Source: Oscheius onirici | Lineage: Eukaryota; Nematoda; Chromadorea; Rhabditida; Rhabditidae | Assembly (NCBI GenBank): GCA_932521025.1 | Contig: OW051469.1 | Span: forward strand, 8,010,398 to 8,074,397 | Direction of reading: 5' to 3' | DNA length: 64,000 bases | In this document: one piece after another, positions 35,116-46,866 of the stretch | How the letters are laid out: every line of letters begins with the position of its first letter | How positions within the stretch are numbered: the stretch's first letter is position 1 | Position numbers and translations under genes: made by a program | The notes under the pieces: model-generated | Database searches by the model: none | Seen by the model: only the letters and a program-made list of their open reading frames with translations | What the model was told of the DNA's origin: nothing

Positions 35116-36791
35116 ATGACCGAAACAGTCGAAATTCCCAAATTGGATAAAAATGCGAGTGGAGAAGAGGATCCGTATCGTCTGGAAGACTACAAAAGTG
35201 ACGTCATTCCGACCGATGGCGGCAACGCCCCAGTTCAGAAGACAGCCGAGCCAGACGCCTATCACGACAACAGGTTTCCTTTCTTTTATGAAATTTTCAT
35301 AAAATCAATTTAGAATTTACGTCAGCAACATCCCGTTCACCTTCACGGACGAGGATCTCATCAGCCTGTTCGGCCGATTCGGAAATGTCAAATCGGCCAT
35401 GATTGTCTGCAACGAACGCGGCTCCAAAGGCTTCGGGTTCGTCACGATGGACTCGGTCGACAGCTGTGAGAAAGCCCGCGCAGCGCTGCACGGAACGCGG
35501 ATCTTGGGAAGAATTATTGAGGTTCGTCCAGGATTTCCTAGTCTGCTTTTCTTGTCTGATCTGGAATGCTCAGTTTTTGTTGCCAAGTCGCAGCTTGTCT
35601 TTAATGACGCAGGCCAAAGAAGAGCCTATTGCAAGCTCGCTGTGGCCTGCCCTGCTGTCTAACTGGCAGTTGTAGCCTCGACTTTACGTTACCGACCATA
35701 TCTCAAGCCTTCTCTCCAATTTCTAACATTCGTATCACTTTCGAAGGCGACCGCTTCTTCGTTTATTTGCTGTGTAGCCAACAGCTTGTTTTAGGTTAGA
35801 AAGGCTACGCCTCTCTCGAAGCCTGTGACCCAGCGTCGTAGTCAGCCGCAGCTGACTCCTACCAACTGTTCGCCGCGCCGTCCCGTTGCCCGGACGATTC
35901 CTCGACGAAAGCCTGTACCGATGCAAGCACAAATCGCCATCAACCCGAATATCATGCCTATGGGCATGTTGCCTCCAAATATCCAAGCCCAGTGCATGAG
36001 TCCCCATATGATGGCTTCCCCGCTCCTGCAGCAAACTGCCCTGAATGTCCTGCTCGGCGAGAATCCTGTTCTCTTGCAAAGTTCGTTAAACACTTTTTAA
36101 ATTACAAAGAGAGTTGCAGATCTGCTGTCGCCGTACGCGTTGGCTGCCCGCGCGACTCAGTCTCCCCAGTCTTCTTTCTTCACCCCGACGCCAATGTATC
36201 ACAGCCCGATGCCTCAGAATCCGTTTGTCACGCTGCCGGGAGCGCCGCTAACCCAGCCACAGCCCGGCTTCGCCTACAGGGTAGCCACTCTTCCGCAGCA
36301 GAACTTCGGTAAGTTTTTTTTGCTAGAGCTTATTTGCATTCTGAAAACCCTAATTGTAATTGTCGCTTTTCAGTGTCGGAGAGCAATTTCTTCGTCTGTG
36401 GAGCACAGCAAGGCGTCTACAGCCATGACCCGACTCAATCAGTTAGTGCTCTTTTTGTACAAAAGCTAATTTTCTACAATTGCAGTTCATCCACAACTCT
36501 GCCGGCTCGTTGAACAATACGCTCCTGAACAGCACGCTTCTAAGCGCCTCGATGAATGCCCACATGCAGGGAATGCAGGAGAATCTCGTCAACTTGCTGA
36601 ATCTAGACGGCACACTGATGTCAGCCAATCATTCAAAAGCGGCGAATTCGAAGAACAACTCGACTCTGTCGGATAGCGGCAACTGCCCCGAGCTGAACGA
36701 GTCCGGGAGGAAGCGTCGAGCCGCCGCTGCCGAAGTTTGTCTGGATCCCGATGATGGCAACGGCTCGCCTGCGAAAAGATTTCTCCTCTAG
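35116..36791 (+). CDS. RBFOX-family RNA-binding protein (FOX-1/ASD-1/SPN-4-like)
   Basis: Six exons (35116-35273, 35314-35521, 35795-36080, 36120-36308, 36374-36441, 36486-36791) keep frame and give 404 residues. A single RRM covers about residues 53-122: RNP2 is IYVSNIPF and RNP1 is KGFGFVTM, followed by ARAALHGTRILGRIIEVRKA, which matches the Fox-1 family almost position by position. Family members bind GCAUG and regulate splicing, or translation in the case of SPN-4. The C-terminal two thirds are proline-, methionine- and asparagine-rich (NPNIMPMGMLPPN, SLNNTLLNSTLL) and end in a basic motif, GRKRRAAAAE, then SPAKRFLL. The position of the RRM so close to the N-terminus is more like SPN-4 than FOX-1. 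The ATG directly follows TTTTCAG, a probable trans-splice acceptor. Intact. Confidence 0.88.
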
Positions 36792-37212
36792 ATATCTTAT
36801 CCCCTCCCACGTGTACCATATATAGCCCTATTGTAGATCCGATCTCTCTTTCTCCCCTGCGCGTGTCTGGAGTATATTTTTGTAGCCACACCTTGTGAAG
36901 TTTGATATTTTGATGAATCCTTACACACATGCTTTCATTTCCCCCCAAATTTTGAGAGTTCCAGAAGTCTTGTCTGTTTGCCTCTGCGCACTCTCTTCAA
37001 TCCTCTCCCGGCGCCTCCCGACAATCCTCCTTTTTCGCAACTTCGTATGCTAATTAGCTCATTTGTTCTACTATCGTTTTGGAGCCAATTCGTTACAACT
37101 TGCGCAGGGGGAACCTCAAGCAGTTAGTGTTTGCTCTTCTGCTCATCTCGCCTTGAAGTCTCGTTCTACTCCCGGCTTTTTTTTACCAATTTTTTGAAGA
37201 TCTTCATACAAA

Positions 37213-40200
37213 ATGGAATTTGATTCGAGGCGGGCGACGTCAATTCGCCGTCGCTCGCCGGTTAGAGGTATGTTTCTAACTTGTTTATGGGGTTTCGGGC
37301 CAACTTTTCAGTGCAAAGTGGAAAATGAGATAAAAACTGAAATCTGGGATTTGATCCCCTGACCTTACAATTTAACAGTTGCGCCACACGTCATTACAGA
37401 AAGGCATATTTCAGTAGTACTATGAAAAATATGTAAAGCGTATTCTGTAACTTTTTGGCTGTTTGTTAGAGTACACCAAAATTTCATATTAGGTTCCGCG
37501 ATATTACGAACGCGAGAACACGGTTTTGAATGTAAATCACTGGATTTTCTGTGCGCAATTGGAAGAACGGAAAGTCTGGCACGAGTTTTATTGACAGTAC
37601 CCAAATCTCTCAATTTTAGGCAACCGTCGACCAAGGAACTATCCTTTTGCCACAGACTACAATCAGTCGACACCGCTTCGAGACCCACGGGAGATTATTT
37701 ATCGGACTCCGAATAAGCAGCACCTGGTCAGAATTGTTCATGGTTCTCCAGAAGGTGAGATCATAATTGGAAGAGATTGGGGTTTGACGCGGATTACCGT
37801 GAGGGGCAGTCGCGCGCCAGAGGGGGTCTTCGAGTGTCCGTAGGCACGCCGCTGTTTGCACTCGGTTTCTCCCTCATTCGCACTCGCCATGCCGCCAACC
37901 GAGTCAGGTAGAGTTCTTCGTTTTGAGTAGACATGGCTCCGTGCCGGGCCGGAGATTCCAGGCCCGGGCCGGCCCGCCTCGGCCCGGTCCCCAGACTTGG
38001 CCATCGGACCAAAAATGAAGATGGTCATATTTTAGCGCATTCTAGAACTAAATCAATTAATAATAATATTGCTATATTTTGTTGAACTTTTTACTAAAAC
38101 TGACGGAAAAATGCAGATTTTGGTTAAAAAACGACCCTTTTTCCAAAATTTCCCCGCGGGCTGGGCTTTTCATGCCCGGCCCTCAACTTTCAGGCCCAAG
38201 CCCGGCCCGTCAGCCATGTCTAGTTTTGAGGCGGTGTTCCGGATCTAGTGAGAGAAAGTCGAAGTGGTGCAAGAGTTGTTGTAGATTCCCGAACAGAAGT
38301 TCAGTACAGCATTCATCTGGTTCCAAAAGATTATTCGTAGACCCGATCATAAGCTACAACTTTCAGGAACATGATTCAAGCGCTATGCACTGTTTTCTGG
38401 TTTCTTAAAAGTTTTGGACAATATGTTTTTGGATGGTTTCGTCTAGCGATCAGGAAAGATGCTCTAGACAGTTTATTTTAAAAGTCTTATTTTTTACTCG
38501 ATTGATAATTTAACCTTTTCCACAAACGTCATAGCCAAAACATTTTTGGTACGTCCGAAATTGGTTTGCAAGAATTTCTGGCAAATGGCAACCACCATGC
38601 CAATCATAGCAGTTGTTGGTATCTTTTCATTTTCCTGGGACTTTTCAGAACTGCCTAAAGCTTGAACTCTTCATTTGCCTTGCGGTTTTCTAAAACCCTA
38701 GGCTGAAATTTGATGTTATAGGCTCAAAGATGACTTCCACTCTTACCCTAGAGTCTGCGGCGTTCTTTCAACACTAAACTCAAGCTCATCCTCCCAGTAT
38801 CAGTGAAAGTTTGAATCATCGAACCAAACGCGTAGTTATTACTTGATTCGTTTGCAAGTTGCCACTGTTTCTCTCTCCGTGCCGTGTTCCAGTGCCGCTA
38901 ATCCAGCTCATTTTCTGTGTACCTAAGTCGTCGAGCGGAAGCCCACCGGCTGAGCCTCGGTTTTTTCTCTCACTCTCATAGCAACACTGGAATATCCTCC
39001 TTGAGAGGTGGAAACAAGCTCTTGAAACTAGGTGACCATGGAACACGTAAAAACTGTAGCTTGGAACAAACGGAGGAAGTGAAGCGCTTTGACAGGAGGC
39101 TGTCAATCGCCGAGAAAGGAAAGAGACCGTTCATACGGCTGGAGAGACAACCCACACGCCGCCGACTGTATTTCTCATTTTTCAACACCTAATATTTCTT
39201 TTTATGTAACTTTTTCTTTTATAGCTGCCAATCCAATCTTTTTATATACGGGGCGATTTTTTACAGACACTCTTGAAACAGTTAGATAACGATGATACAG
39301 ACAATGTGAAATCTGTAAAATGACAATGAGGGAAGAAGGGGCAGGATCGATCAGTAGGACGATGTATAGCGGAAATAGAACATAGACTCGGGGACGAGTA
39401 GGACAAGGAGCAAAGATAGAACTACAGAGGGCAACGTGACCGAAAAATTTTCAAAGGGAGGGCTCAAAAACTGCCATATTTTATCCGGACATAGTCTATG
39501 CTAGCTCATCTTTCGAATCGCATTGACCACATTACTCGATTTAGCTATCCACGTAGAGTCAATCCATTTAGGAGACGATCGAATTGGTGGTTTACGTGTG
39601 CCTTCTCCGAACATGCTATAATCTCATAAATTGATTTCAAACAAGCAGTTTCAGCCCCATCGGACAACGGCTGGCCAGCCTCTCGTCTCGGCGGACGCGT
39701 CCACGACGGAGCCACCAACGCCTTGAGAAGTTACTGGCAGCAGAACGTGGCTCGCGACGAGCGAATGAGGGTAATCTTTGGTTCTTTCTGTTCTACTGCG
39801 TCTCTTCCAGCAAGAGGTTGCTATGCGGGCTCGTCCCGGTCCTTATGGTTTCCCCAGATGGCGGTCAAGTGACGCCTTGTCTGCTTCATTAGTAGCTTCA
39901 AATCCAGTGGAGATTCCAAAGGACAGCAGAATTCCGGATCAGAGAATCGCAAAGATGCAGGAGACGAATAGGGAAGCAGTGCAGATGAGGGCAAGTCGTT
40001 CAGTCTCTCTGTCTGTCTTATTTCTCGAACTACTAGACTAATCGATTTTGAACTTTTGAAAATAGTTTTTTAAAGTAACTTGAAATTTACAACTTTAATT
40101 GAGGAAACTTTTCAACAACAAAAAATGGAAAAATTAACAATTGACGAAGAAAATATGTCTTCCAGTCCTATGAAATCACTTGCAGCAACAAATTCAAGCG

Positions 40201-41789
40201 TCTGTGGAACCACCAAAAAAACTGTCCAAAGGAAAAAGTCTCGATTCCCTTATCTTCATTCCAGATCAACCGACTTGGTAAGTCATTCTGTCTATTCAAA
40301 ACATAGTCTACTATAGGTACAGTCGGGAAAAGATCCGGGAGAGTGTCAGCCGAGAGTCCATTGCCAACATTGCCACAGCGAGACAGAGATTCGAGAGTGG
40401 TAGTAATCTGAATCCTCATTCTCATCCTCCGCCTCCACCACCGGAAAGAAGCAGCAGTACGTCAGCAGTTCCGCCTCCTCCTCTCCCGCCAAAAAGCGAG
40501 GAAGTTCAAATTTTGCAAAGAATGCACAAGGAGGATAGTTATGACAGAGAGTACAACTCTCCCTCCGTCACTAGTTTCTCCACTGCTGGAGTGGAATGGG
40601 GAGGAGTCAATGGTAAGGATAGAGTCATTGAGACAATAGAATTTTCAGGCTACGTCTCAAGAGAGCCTTCCTTCAGCTACGAGCAACAGCTTCTCCTCCT
40701 CTATATCAAGCAAAACCCGGGTCTAGTAGAAACTCTCGGCCTCCAACTTCCAGATTCTGTTCGTCAAGGAATGGACGAAATTGCTTGGCGCCGAGTAGAA
40801 CTTCGAGCTCTGGATGAGGAGCCGAATTCCTATACTCCGCAGGTATTTTTTCACTGATTCAATTTGAATTTATTTCAGTCCTTCTCCCCATCCCAGAAGT
40901 TCGGTCGTTACGTGAAAAAGCCTGTCAGTGGCTTGGCTCCACAAAGATACAAAAGGGGACCGGGAGAGTCACTCATAGCCGCGGAAATCAGGGCGGCTAA
41001 GGAACGAGAGGAAGAGCTTAGAAGGAGTAGAAGTGAACTAGGACTTCCCACTCTGGAGGTAGGAATCTTATGATTTTTTAATATGAAATGCTTGCAGGAC
41101 ACAATGGACCTGTGGCGCAGTGGACAGCGTGTCAATATCAGCATAAACGGAATGCGTTCCGCATTGAGCTACGACCAGCTTCATGACCAGGTTTTAGATC
41201 TCTTTTGAGATTTTGACCAAAGTTTTCAGACCGGACTTGGGGATCCGCTTCAGAAGACTTCTTCCATTGGCGAACTTACGCGAGATCAGTACTACGAACG
41301 AGACGACCGGTAGGAGTCTTATACTACTTCCTACTGTTCATAACGTTACCGTACGCGGGGCTAGGCCTGTCTAGTTTCGGGATAAGAACAAACTGACCAA
41401 CCAGCAAAACATGTTTGTGAAAAGTTCCAACTGAAGAGCGAATCTCTTCTGAACATAAGGCTTTCATCAACGTAACTACCGAAATTGACTGTTGAAACCA
41501 GAAAAACGCGCATTGCTAACCAGGTGCAATTCCCAGAGCTACGAAGGATTGATCCAATCTGATTTCATATCCGGTAAGCACCAAAAATGCCCTGTAGGTA
41601 TTTTGGTCAAAAGTACGGGACGGGCCATACTAGACTGGTAGTTCCAGTAATTTTAGAATACAGACCCTTCATTTCAGAGCGACTCGACCAGTCAACTATA
41701 AGTTGCAGAACACGGATGATCAAGATGTTGTAAGTCGTCTTCATGATCTCAATGAACAAATTTTATATGTACTACGGTCCAACCGGTAG
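37213..41789 (+). CDS. Proline-rich protein with AKAP2-C/MISP-like motif
   Basis: Eleven exons close in frame to 510 residues (37213-37267, 37620-37754, 39655-39770, 39811-39990, 40186-40277, 40317-40612, 40649-40842, 40879-41058, 41098-41190, 41230-41309, 41678-41789). The N-terminal part is basic (MEFDSRRATSIRRRSPVRG), then DNGWPASRLGGRVHDGATNA. Near the middle are polyproline stretches (PPPPPPERSS, PPPPLPPKSE) that could bind SH3 or EVH1 domains. The conserved block is GPGESLIAAEIRAAKEREEE followed by LRRSRSELGLP, the arrangement seen in AKAP2/PALM2-AKAP2 and MISP C-termini. I infer an actin- or kinase-anchoring scaffold. One intron (39991-40185) uses a GC donor. The 1.9 kb second intron carries a hAT-like MITE. 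The family call is moderate. Confidence 0.7.
37347..37386 (-). other. tRNA-like (Thr-UGU-like) remnant in first intron
   Basis: On the minus strand an A-box-like TGGCGCAACTG (37376-37386) is followed 18 bases later by a B-box-like GGATCAAATCC (37347-37357), with TTGTAA (anticodon TGT plus flanks) between. The spacing is too short for a complete anticodon arm, so this is a tRNA-derived fragment or pseudogene and not a working tRNA. Confidence 0.45.
37928..38222. mobile_element. hAT-type MITE, 295 bp, with perfect TIRs and 8 bp target duplication
   Basis: The element begins TAGACATGGCT (37928-37938) and ends AGCCATGTCTA (38212-38222), exact inverted complements. It is flanked on both sides by GTTTTGAG (37920-37927 and 38223-38230), an 8 bp duplication as left by hAT transposases. 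The subterminal regions are very GC-rich (GGGCCGG-type words at both ends) while the middle is AT-rich. There is no coding capacity, so it is non-autonomous. It lies in the second intron of the AKAP2-C-like gene and should be spliced out. Confidence 0.88.
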
Positions 41790-41958
41790 CAGACGCCTTG
41801 GAACAGCCCGGATGCAATAATATTTTCTCTTTTTGAACATTGACAAGAATTGTAATTAAAGATTCATGAACCCGTATACGTTTCTAGAGATCAGTTTTTG
41901 GAGCAGGCACCACGTTGAAGACTATTTGACAGAACTTGAGAAAGTTTTCTGGAAGAGT

Positions 41959-44900
41959 TCAGTAACTATTGACGAAGAATGATTTACCATTGAGTCGATA
42001 GCAGACGCTTGGAAGAGTCTTGGGAAAAATGAACAGGAAGTATATTAAAAAGCCGATGACTATCAGGGAGAGACCGTAGACTGCTACCCAGAAGTCCTGA
42101 AAGGAAAATGTACTGGGAAGACAGAGAGACTGAGAGATCGTGATTGGATTGAAACTGGTGCCGGTTCAGTACGTTGTAAGGGTAGTCTGAACTGACCTGA
42201 TAAATAGGAATGACCAGAAGAGCCACACTGATACAGAAGAATACGATAGGGACGAAAAGAGGGACTGTAAAGACGTCAGGTCCAGCCAGTCTTCCTTTGA
42301 ACTTCCAGTAAATGAATCCGGCCTAAACTCTGTCCTGTAAACGAAAAGTAGGCTGGCATAATTGTTGCGCATCAACTCACAAAATGTTACGGTAGCTACC
42401 TTGGAAATACTGACATAAAATGGAACTTTCCAGAGTTGGCGCGCAACTAATGAATAGGTACCTGGGTCATTGACCTTTGAGCCCATAGAGCAAAGGACAT
42501 GTAACTGATAATCTGGTCCAGGTTTCCAATAAACGTCAGTCCGATGGCAATGACCACCTCGATGAAAACGGCCACTCTGGGAGAGCCACTGTGCCGATTG
42601 ACGCCAAGGATTGCTGTGGGAACGACGCCGCGGCCGGCTCCGGCAAAAAGATACCTATTTTGGGGTCGAAGTCTCAAATAAGAAGGGAAAATACCTGCTA
42701 CAACCGAAAATGGTCGAGTTTAAGCTCCCAACAAGAAGGAGACCAATGAGAAATGGAATCGCATACTGGAAGTTTCCGAGAGTTTGTTGGGCGAATGTCT
42801 GAAAGAGAACAGTCAAGCAGTCTCTGTCTTTCTATCTTTCCGTCTATTCAAGTTTCGAGAGCCAAAAGTGTATTATACCAGACTTGGAGAAATTTGCCAA
42901 GTCTGAACCTCTCAGTTTCAGTTATTGGCTTCAGCAGTCGCCAGTTGTCTACCACCAAGGAAAGTCGTCTTCTACAAGCCAGGTCAGGTGTTTCTACCTT
43001 TCCCCAAACTTTTGTCCATTTTGCTCAAACTCTCAACTGCCATTCTCTGACCACCTTGATTAGGATCTGGGCTAGTCCCGAGCAAATCTGATCCGAAAGC
43101 TCGCAGTCTTCAACCCGAGGGCCGATTCGGGCTTCGGTAGTTCTTGCTCTACGGAAAAGATTCGCAAATTGGAGACTGGAGCAGTCAAGGTGGAAAGCGA
43201 GTGGTTGCTGGTAGTTCTGCGAGTCGAAAAGTCGAAAAGATACATCCGTTTGAGTGCTCTTCTTCTGTCTTATATTTCAGGTAACGACTATAAGGCAGTC
43301 TGGAACAGGGAAGCAACAATTGAAAAATGGCCAAAATTGTGCATCAAAGTGCATCAAATTGGAAATAACTATGAGACCAATCGATGCTCATAGCGTCATG
43401 CCCTCGAACTTGTTTGATCAGAACACCGTGGGAAAAAGTATACGCTGACGAGCTGATGCTATGAAAGAGGATAAAGTGAAAACCGACTATCCCATTGACC
43501 GCTTGCTCAATCACAAGAGGAAAAAAGGTTACAATGTGATTCCAATTTGTGACTTGGAAGACGGGTCATGCCGAGTTTTTTGCTAGAGGAGGGTCCCTGT
43601 TGGAAGGATCGTACGCCTAGAATGCAATTAGAGCACGGGTCATGCCCAATTTTGGTCAGAGATCTTCAAAAGTTTCCTCTCTTTTTGCCTGTCTCTCCGA
43701 CTCTCTATTTCTCGTTACAACTCACCACGGCCACAGCTTCCGAAGATTTGAACTGATCTACAGTCAGAACAGCAAAATAGGCCACATTCATGCATAGAAA
43801 AACGACTGCCGAGATTCCGATTCCGGCAAAGGCAGCAATTGGAAGTGTTCTGAACTATCTCTGTACTCTTCAGATTATATCCCATACTTTTTCGGATTTT
43901 TGACCTCCTCCGATCCGAAATTCAAAATATCCCAGCCGTTGTAAGCAAAAAGGCCCGAGTATATGGCCAAGACGATTTCTCCCGGCTTGTTTGTACTTCC
44001 ATTGAAACTGTCGTCAAAGTGATGGTACCCGCCTAAATTTTTCTGCCTTGCACTTCTTTAAACGTACCTTTGAAGAACAAATAAATGAAACCCGTGACGA
44101 TAATTATCCCAGAGACGACAATCTTGGCCGCTGTGGCCACAATTTGGAAGCGACCGACTATAGACTTTAATGAGAAAAAGTTTAGGAAAAGCATTGGCCC
44201 TGTAAGTTTTTTGTTATTGGAAATGTGTCAAACTGACAGAGAACAGAAAAACCAATTAACCGTTCCAATATGAACTGATTACTGTCGTCTAGTTCTAAGA
44301 ACTGTGAGAATCCTGTAGAGACATACTCTCCGAGAGTTATGCACTGAAGGTTTGGGTTATTGAGAGACAGAGAGACAAACCTGAATCGCCATAGTGGCCG
44401 GATAGGAAAGAGTACAAGAAACCCATAGAAAAGCTGCTGCAAAGGGTTGCCTGAACATCTGGTCATCTGGAACACTCTCACTCTACTTACCATCCAAAAT
44501 GAGAGAGATATGCAAAGTCATTGCCGGACTTCCTAATGGCTGTGCCTAGTTCCATGTAACAGAGGGCTCCAAAGAGCGAAATCAGTGCACAGACCACCCA
44601 TATAATTAACGATAAACCAACGGAGCCGGAATGTTTGAGGATAGAGGTCGGCGAGATGAAAATTCCTGGAAAAGGCGTCTCAGTATCTCTCAGTTTCTCA
44701 GTCTCTCTGTCTGCCCCTGTCATTTTCTGTGATCTGAACCAACCTGATCCAACAATATCTCCAACGCAGTAGGCAATTCCGGACGCTACTCCTATTTTGT
44801 GTCCGGTTCCGACCATTCCAGAGTTCACCAAGAGGGGAAAGGTCCTAAATGTGTTCTCTTATCAACGACAGCATTCTTGCTCGTTTTTCGAAAGATAAAA

Positions 44901-44993
44901 TGGGGGCTACCGCTTACTCAAAAATGATGACAAGAGGAATAGAGGTTACAATTGTAATTCCAATTTTAGCAGAGGAATAACCTGGAACACGGT
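41959..44993 (-). CDS. SLC7-type amino acid transporter (LAT/AAT family)
   Basis: A plasma-membrane exchanger of the light-chain LAT type (C. elegans AAT family). The TM1 motif is clear: [17 protein letters not shown] joined across an intron to [16 protein letters not shown]. It continues with [108 protein letters not shown] and, near the end, [18 protein letters not shown]. The final exon ends [14 protein letters not shown] at 41959-41961. In the loop after TM3, where heavy-chain-linked LATs have a conserved Cys, this protein has [20 protein letters not shown] without one. Upstream, [20 protein letters not shown] joins in frame, but no start ATG was found, so the 5' end is uncertain. A large intron (about 42.8-43.75 kb) is present. 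Confidence 0.83.
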
Positions 44994-46866
44994 GGCTCAG
45001 AAGAAAAAGAATGGCTCAAAGTGCAGAAGGACGTGTTGCAATTTTTTATCGCGATTGATAGGCTTTGACGGAGATCTGATCCCCTATTAGGCGATGATAA
45101 GACTACCTTGCATCAGACAAAAGAGACCTGTGATCTTTCGAGAAAAGAACTGCGGCACTTCTAAATGTGCTTCTTGAGAAGATGATTTGAAATGATGACT
45201 TGATAAGTATCGGATTTTTCGAACTGACAAACCTGGTCAGTCAACCAGGCCACCTATACGACTTCTTTCAAAAAGATGACGCTTAGCTAAAAGGTCAAAG
45301 CTTAGCAGCTGGATTAGAGCAAATGGTTCTCACATCGGAGAAAGTAGTAACTTTTGTGGTTCATCTTTTTAGAGAGCGTACCAGATTTGCTAGCCGGATT
45401 CGTTACGAGACCCATCGTGAATATGACAAGAATTCATCCTGCGAGGACCAAGACTGCCTTGGCTGGTCATACCTGACACTGGTATGACTAGACAGAACTT
45501 GTTAGTTTTTTACTGAACGATGGATCAAAAGTTGCATTGCTCTATGAACTTCACATGAGTTCTGGAAATTTCTAAAAGCTGCGATAAAGTTCAAGATTTT
45601 CCTACTGTGTACTAGCTAGAACGTAAAAGCTTGGTTTCTTCCCGAGTGGAAATTGTTAAAAAGAGACTGCACTTCATTAATTCCTCGTCTCTTGCCGTGA
45701 GCCTTTTGACTCTTCAAAGTCTTCCTTCCAGATTTCTGGTCACAATTAATCCTACCCATACAATTAGTTCGTTTATTGCAAACCTTTCCCGATTTTTTGA
45801 ATATTTCGATAATTTAGTTGATTTTGAAAAGTTCCAAGCAATTAGTTTGACAAGTTATATGACTTGAAAGAGTTCCCATGACAAACAGTGTTGTTCAGTG
45901 GTCCCCAGCTGGCAGTTGGTCTTGGTTGATGGTTGATGGTAGGTTCTACTGCGATTCTTCTCCCAATAATAGACGTAGCAGTTCCGCCGGATCCAGGCCG
46001 TCAGGACAATGGACTTTGGCAACAAGACGGCGAGGAAAGGAGCCCAGATCTGGTCACTCATCGCTCCAATCCCGCACTGGAAGCATTCCGCACGCCAGGA
46101 ATCCTCGACCGCATCCTTCACTTCCTCCAGCGACGGCAGTCACACTGATGCAGGTCAACAGCGAGCTCTACCAGGCCGTCTCGAAAGAAGGACGCTTTTG
46201 AGTGATAAGAAATTGTCTAGAAGTAATTGTTTCTGTAAGATTGTACAAAGCTTGTAATGGCTCAGAAAAAGATGTTAAGAAGATTCCTTGGTGTCACATT
46301 GATCGATAGACGAACAAACGAATGATTGAAGGAGAAGACAAAAGCTGTCGATATCAGAGAAAGATGGGTCAGAAGGAAGTGAAATTTTGCAAGAAAACTA
46401 GCTCAAGATGATACATGGACGGGTGCTAGAACGGCGACCTTGGAGAGCTGTCAGACCTGTAGGAAGACCAAAACCAAGATGGAGTGATTGTCTCACAGAC
46501 GGAATAGGACAGAATTGGATGAGAGCGGCGAGGGAAAATTCTGCTCAATGGAACCTGCATAAACGACACGTGAACACGGTGACATCGTAATAAAATTGAA
46601 ATTGAATTGTTTCTGTAGCTTTGAGACTTGTAGTCTATTCACTCGAGGCGAACAATCTGAACTAGTCGGAGTTTCTTTTCTTTTCCGTTTTCATGTACTT
46701 AACAAAGTTTCAATAGATCCACTGCCGCAGAGATCTCAATAACTTGTACATCCTTCGTTTTGAGAAGATTCCATGCGACCGAACACAGTCTTGAAATATC
46801 AGAATAAACTTTATTAGCCACCAGCAATCACCAATCATCAACAACTTTTCTCGTTCAATCATAACC
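44994..46866. other. Spacer with LINE remnant and a GC-rich open island
   Basis: No intact gene is supported. At 45930-46200 the DNA is GC-rich and open in several frames (for example a plus-strand stretch containing ALEAFRTPGILDRILHFLQ) but matches nothing I know. At 46255-46585 there is a decayed retrotransposon tail. The first exon or exons of the amino acid transporter may lie in 45.0-45.9 kb, but I could not find them. Confidence 0.4.
46255..46585 (+). mobile_element. Decayed non-LTR retrotransposon (reverse transcriptase C-terminus)
   Basis: In one frame the DNA reads AQKKMLRRFLGVTLIDRRTN, then two stop codons and ARKLAQDDTW. After a frame change it reads RPVGRPKPRWSDCLTDGIGQ and NWMRAARENSAQW. 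This is the conserved tail of RTE/CR1-like LINE reverse transcriptases (the RRMLG, GRPxxRW and WxxxAxxRxxW pattern). Stops and shifts show it is long dead. The 5' part is missing. Confidence 0.75.

Noticed and set aside
45050-45110. tRNA-like stretch with GGGGATCAGATCTCC
   Set aside because: Only a loose B-box resemblance; no A box or foldable cloverleaf could be drawn.
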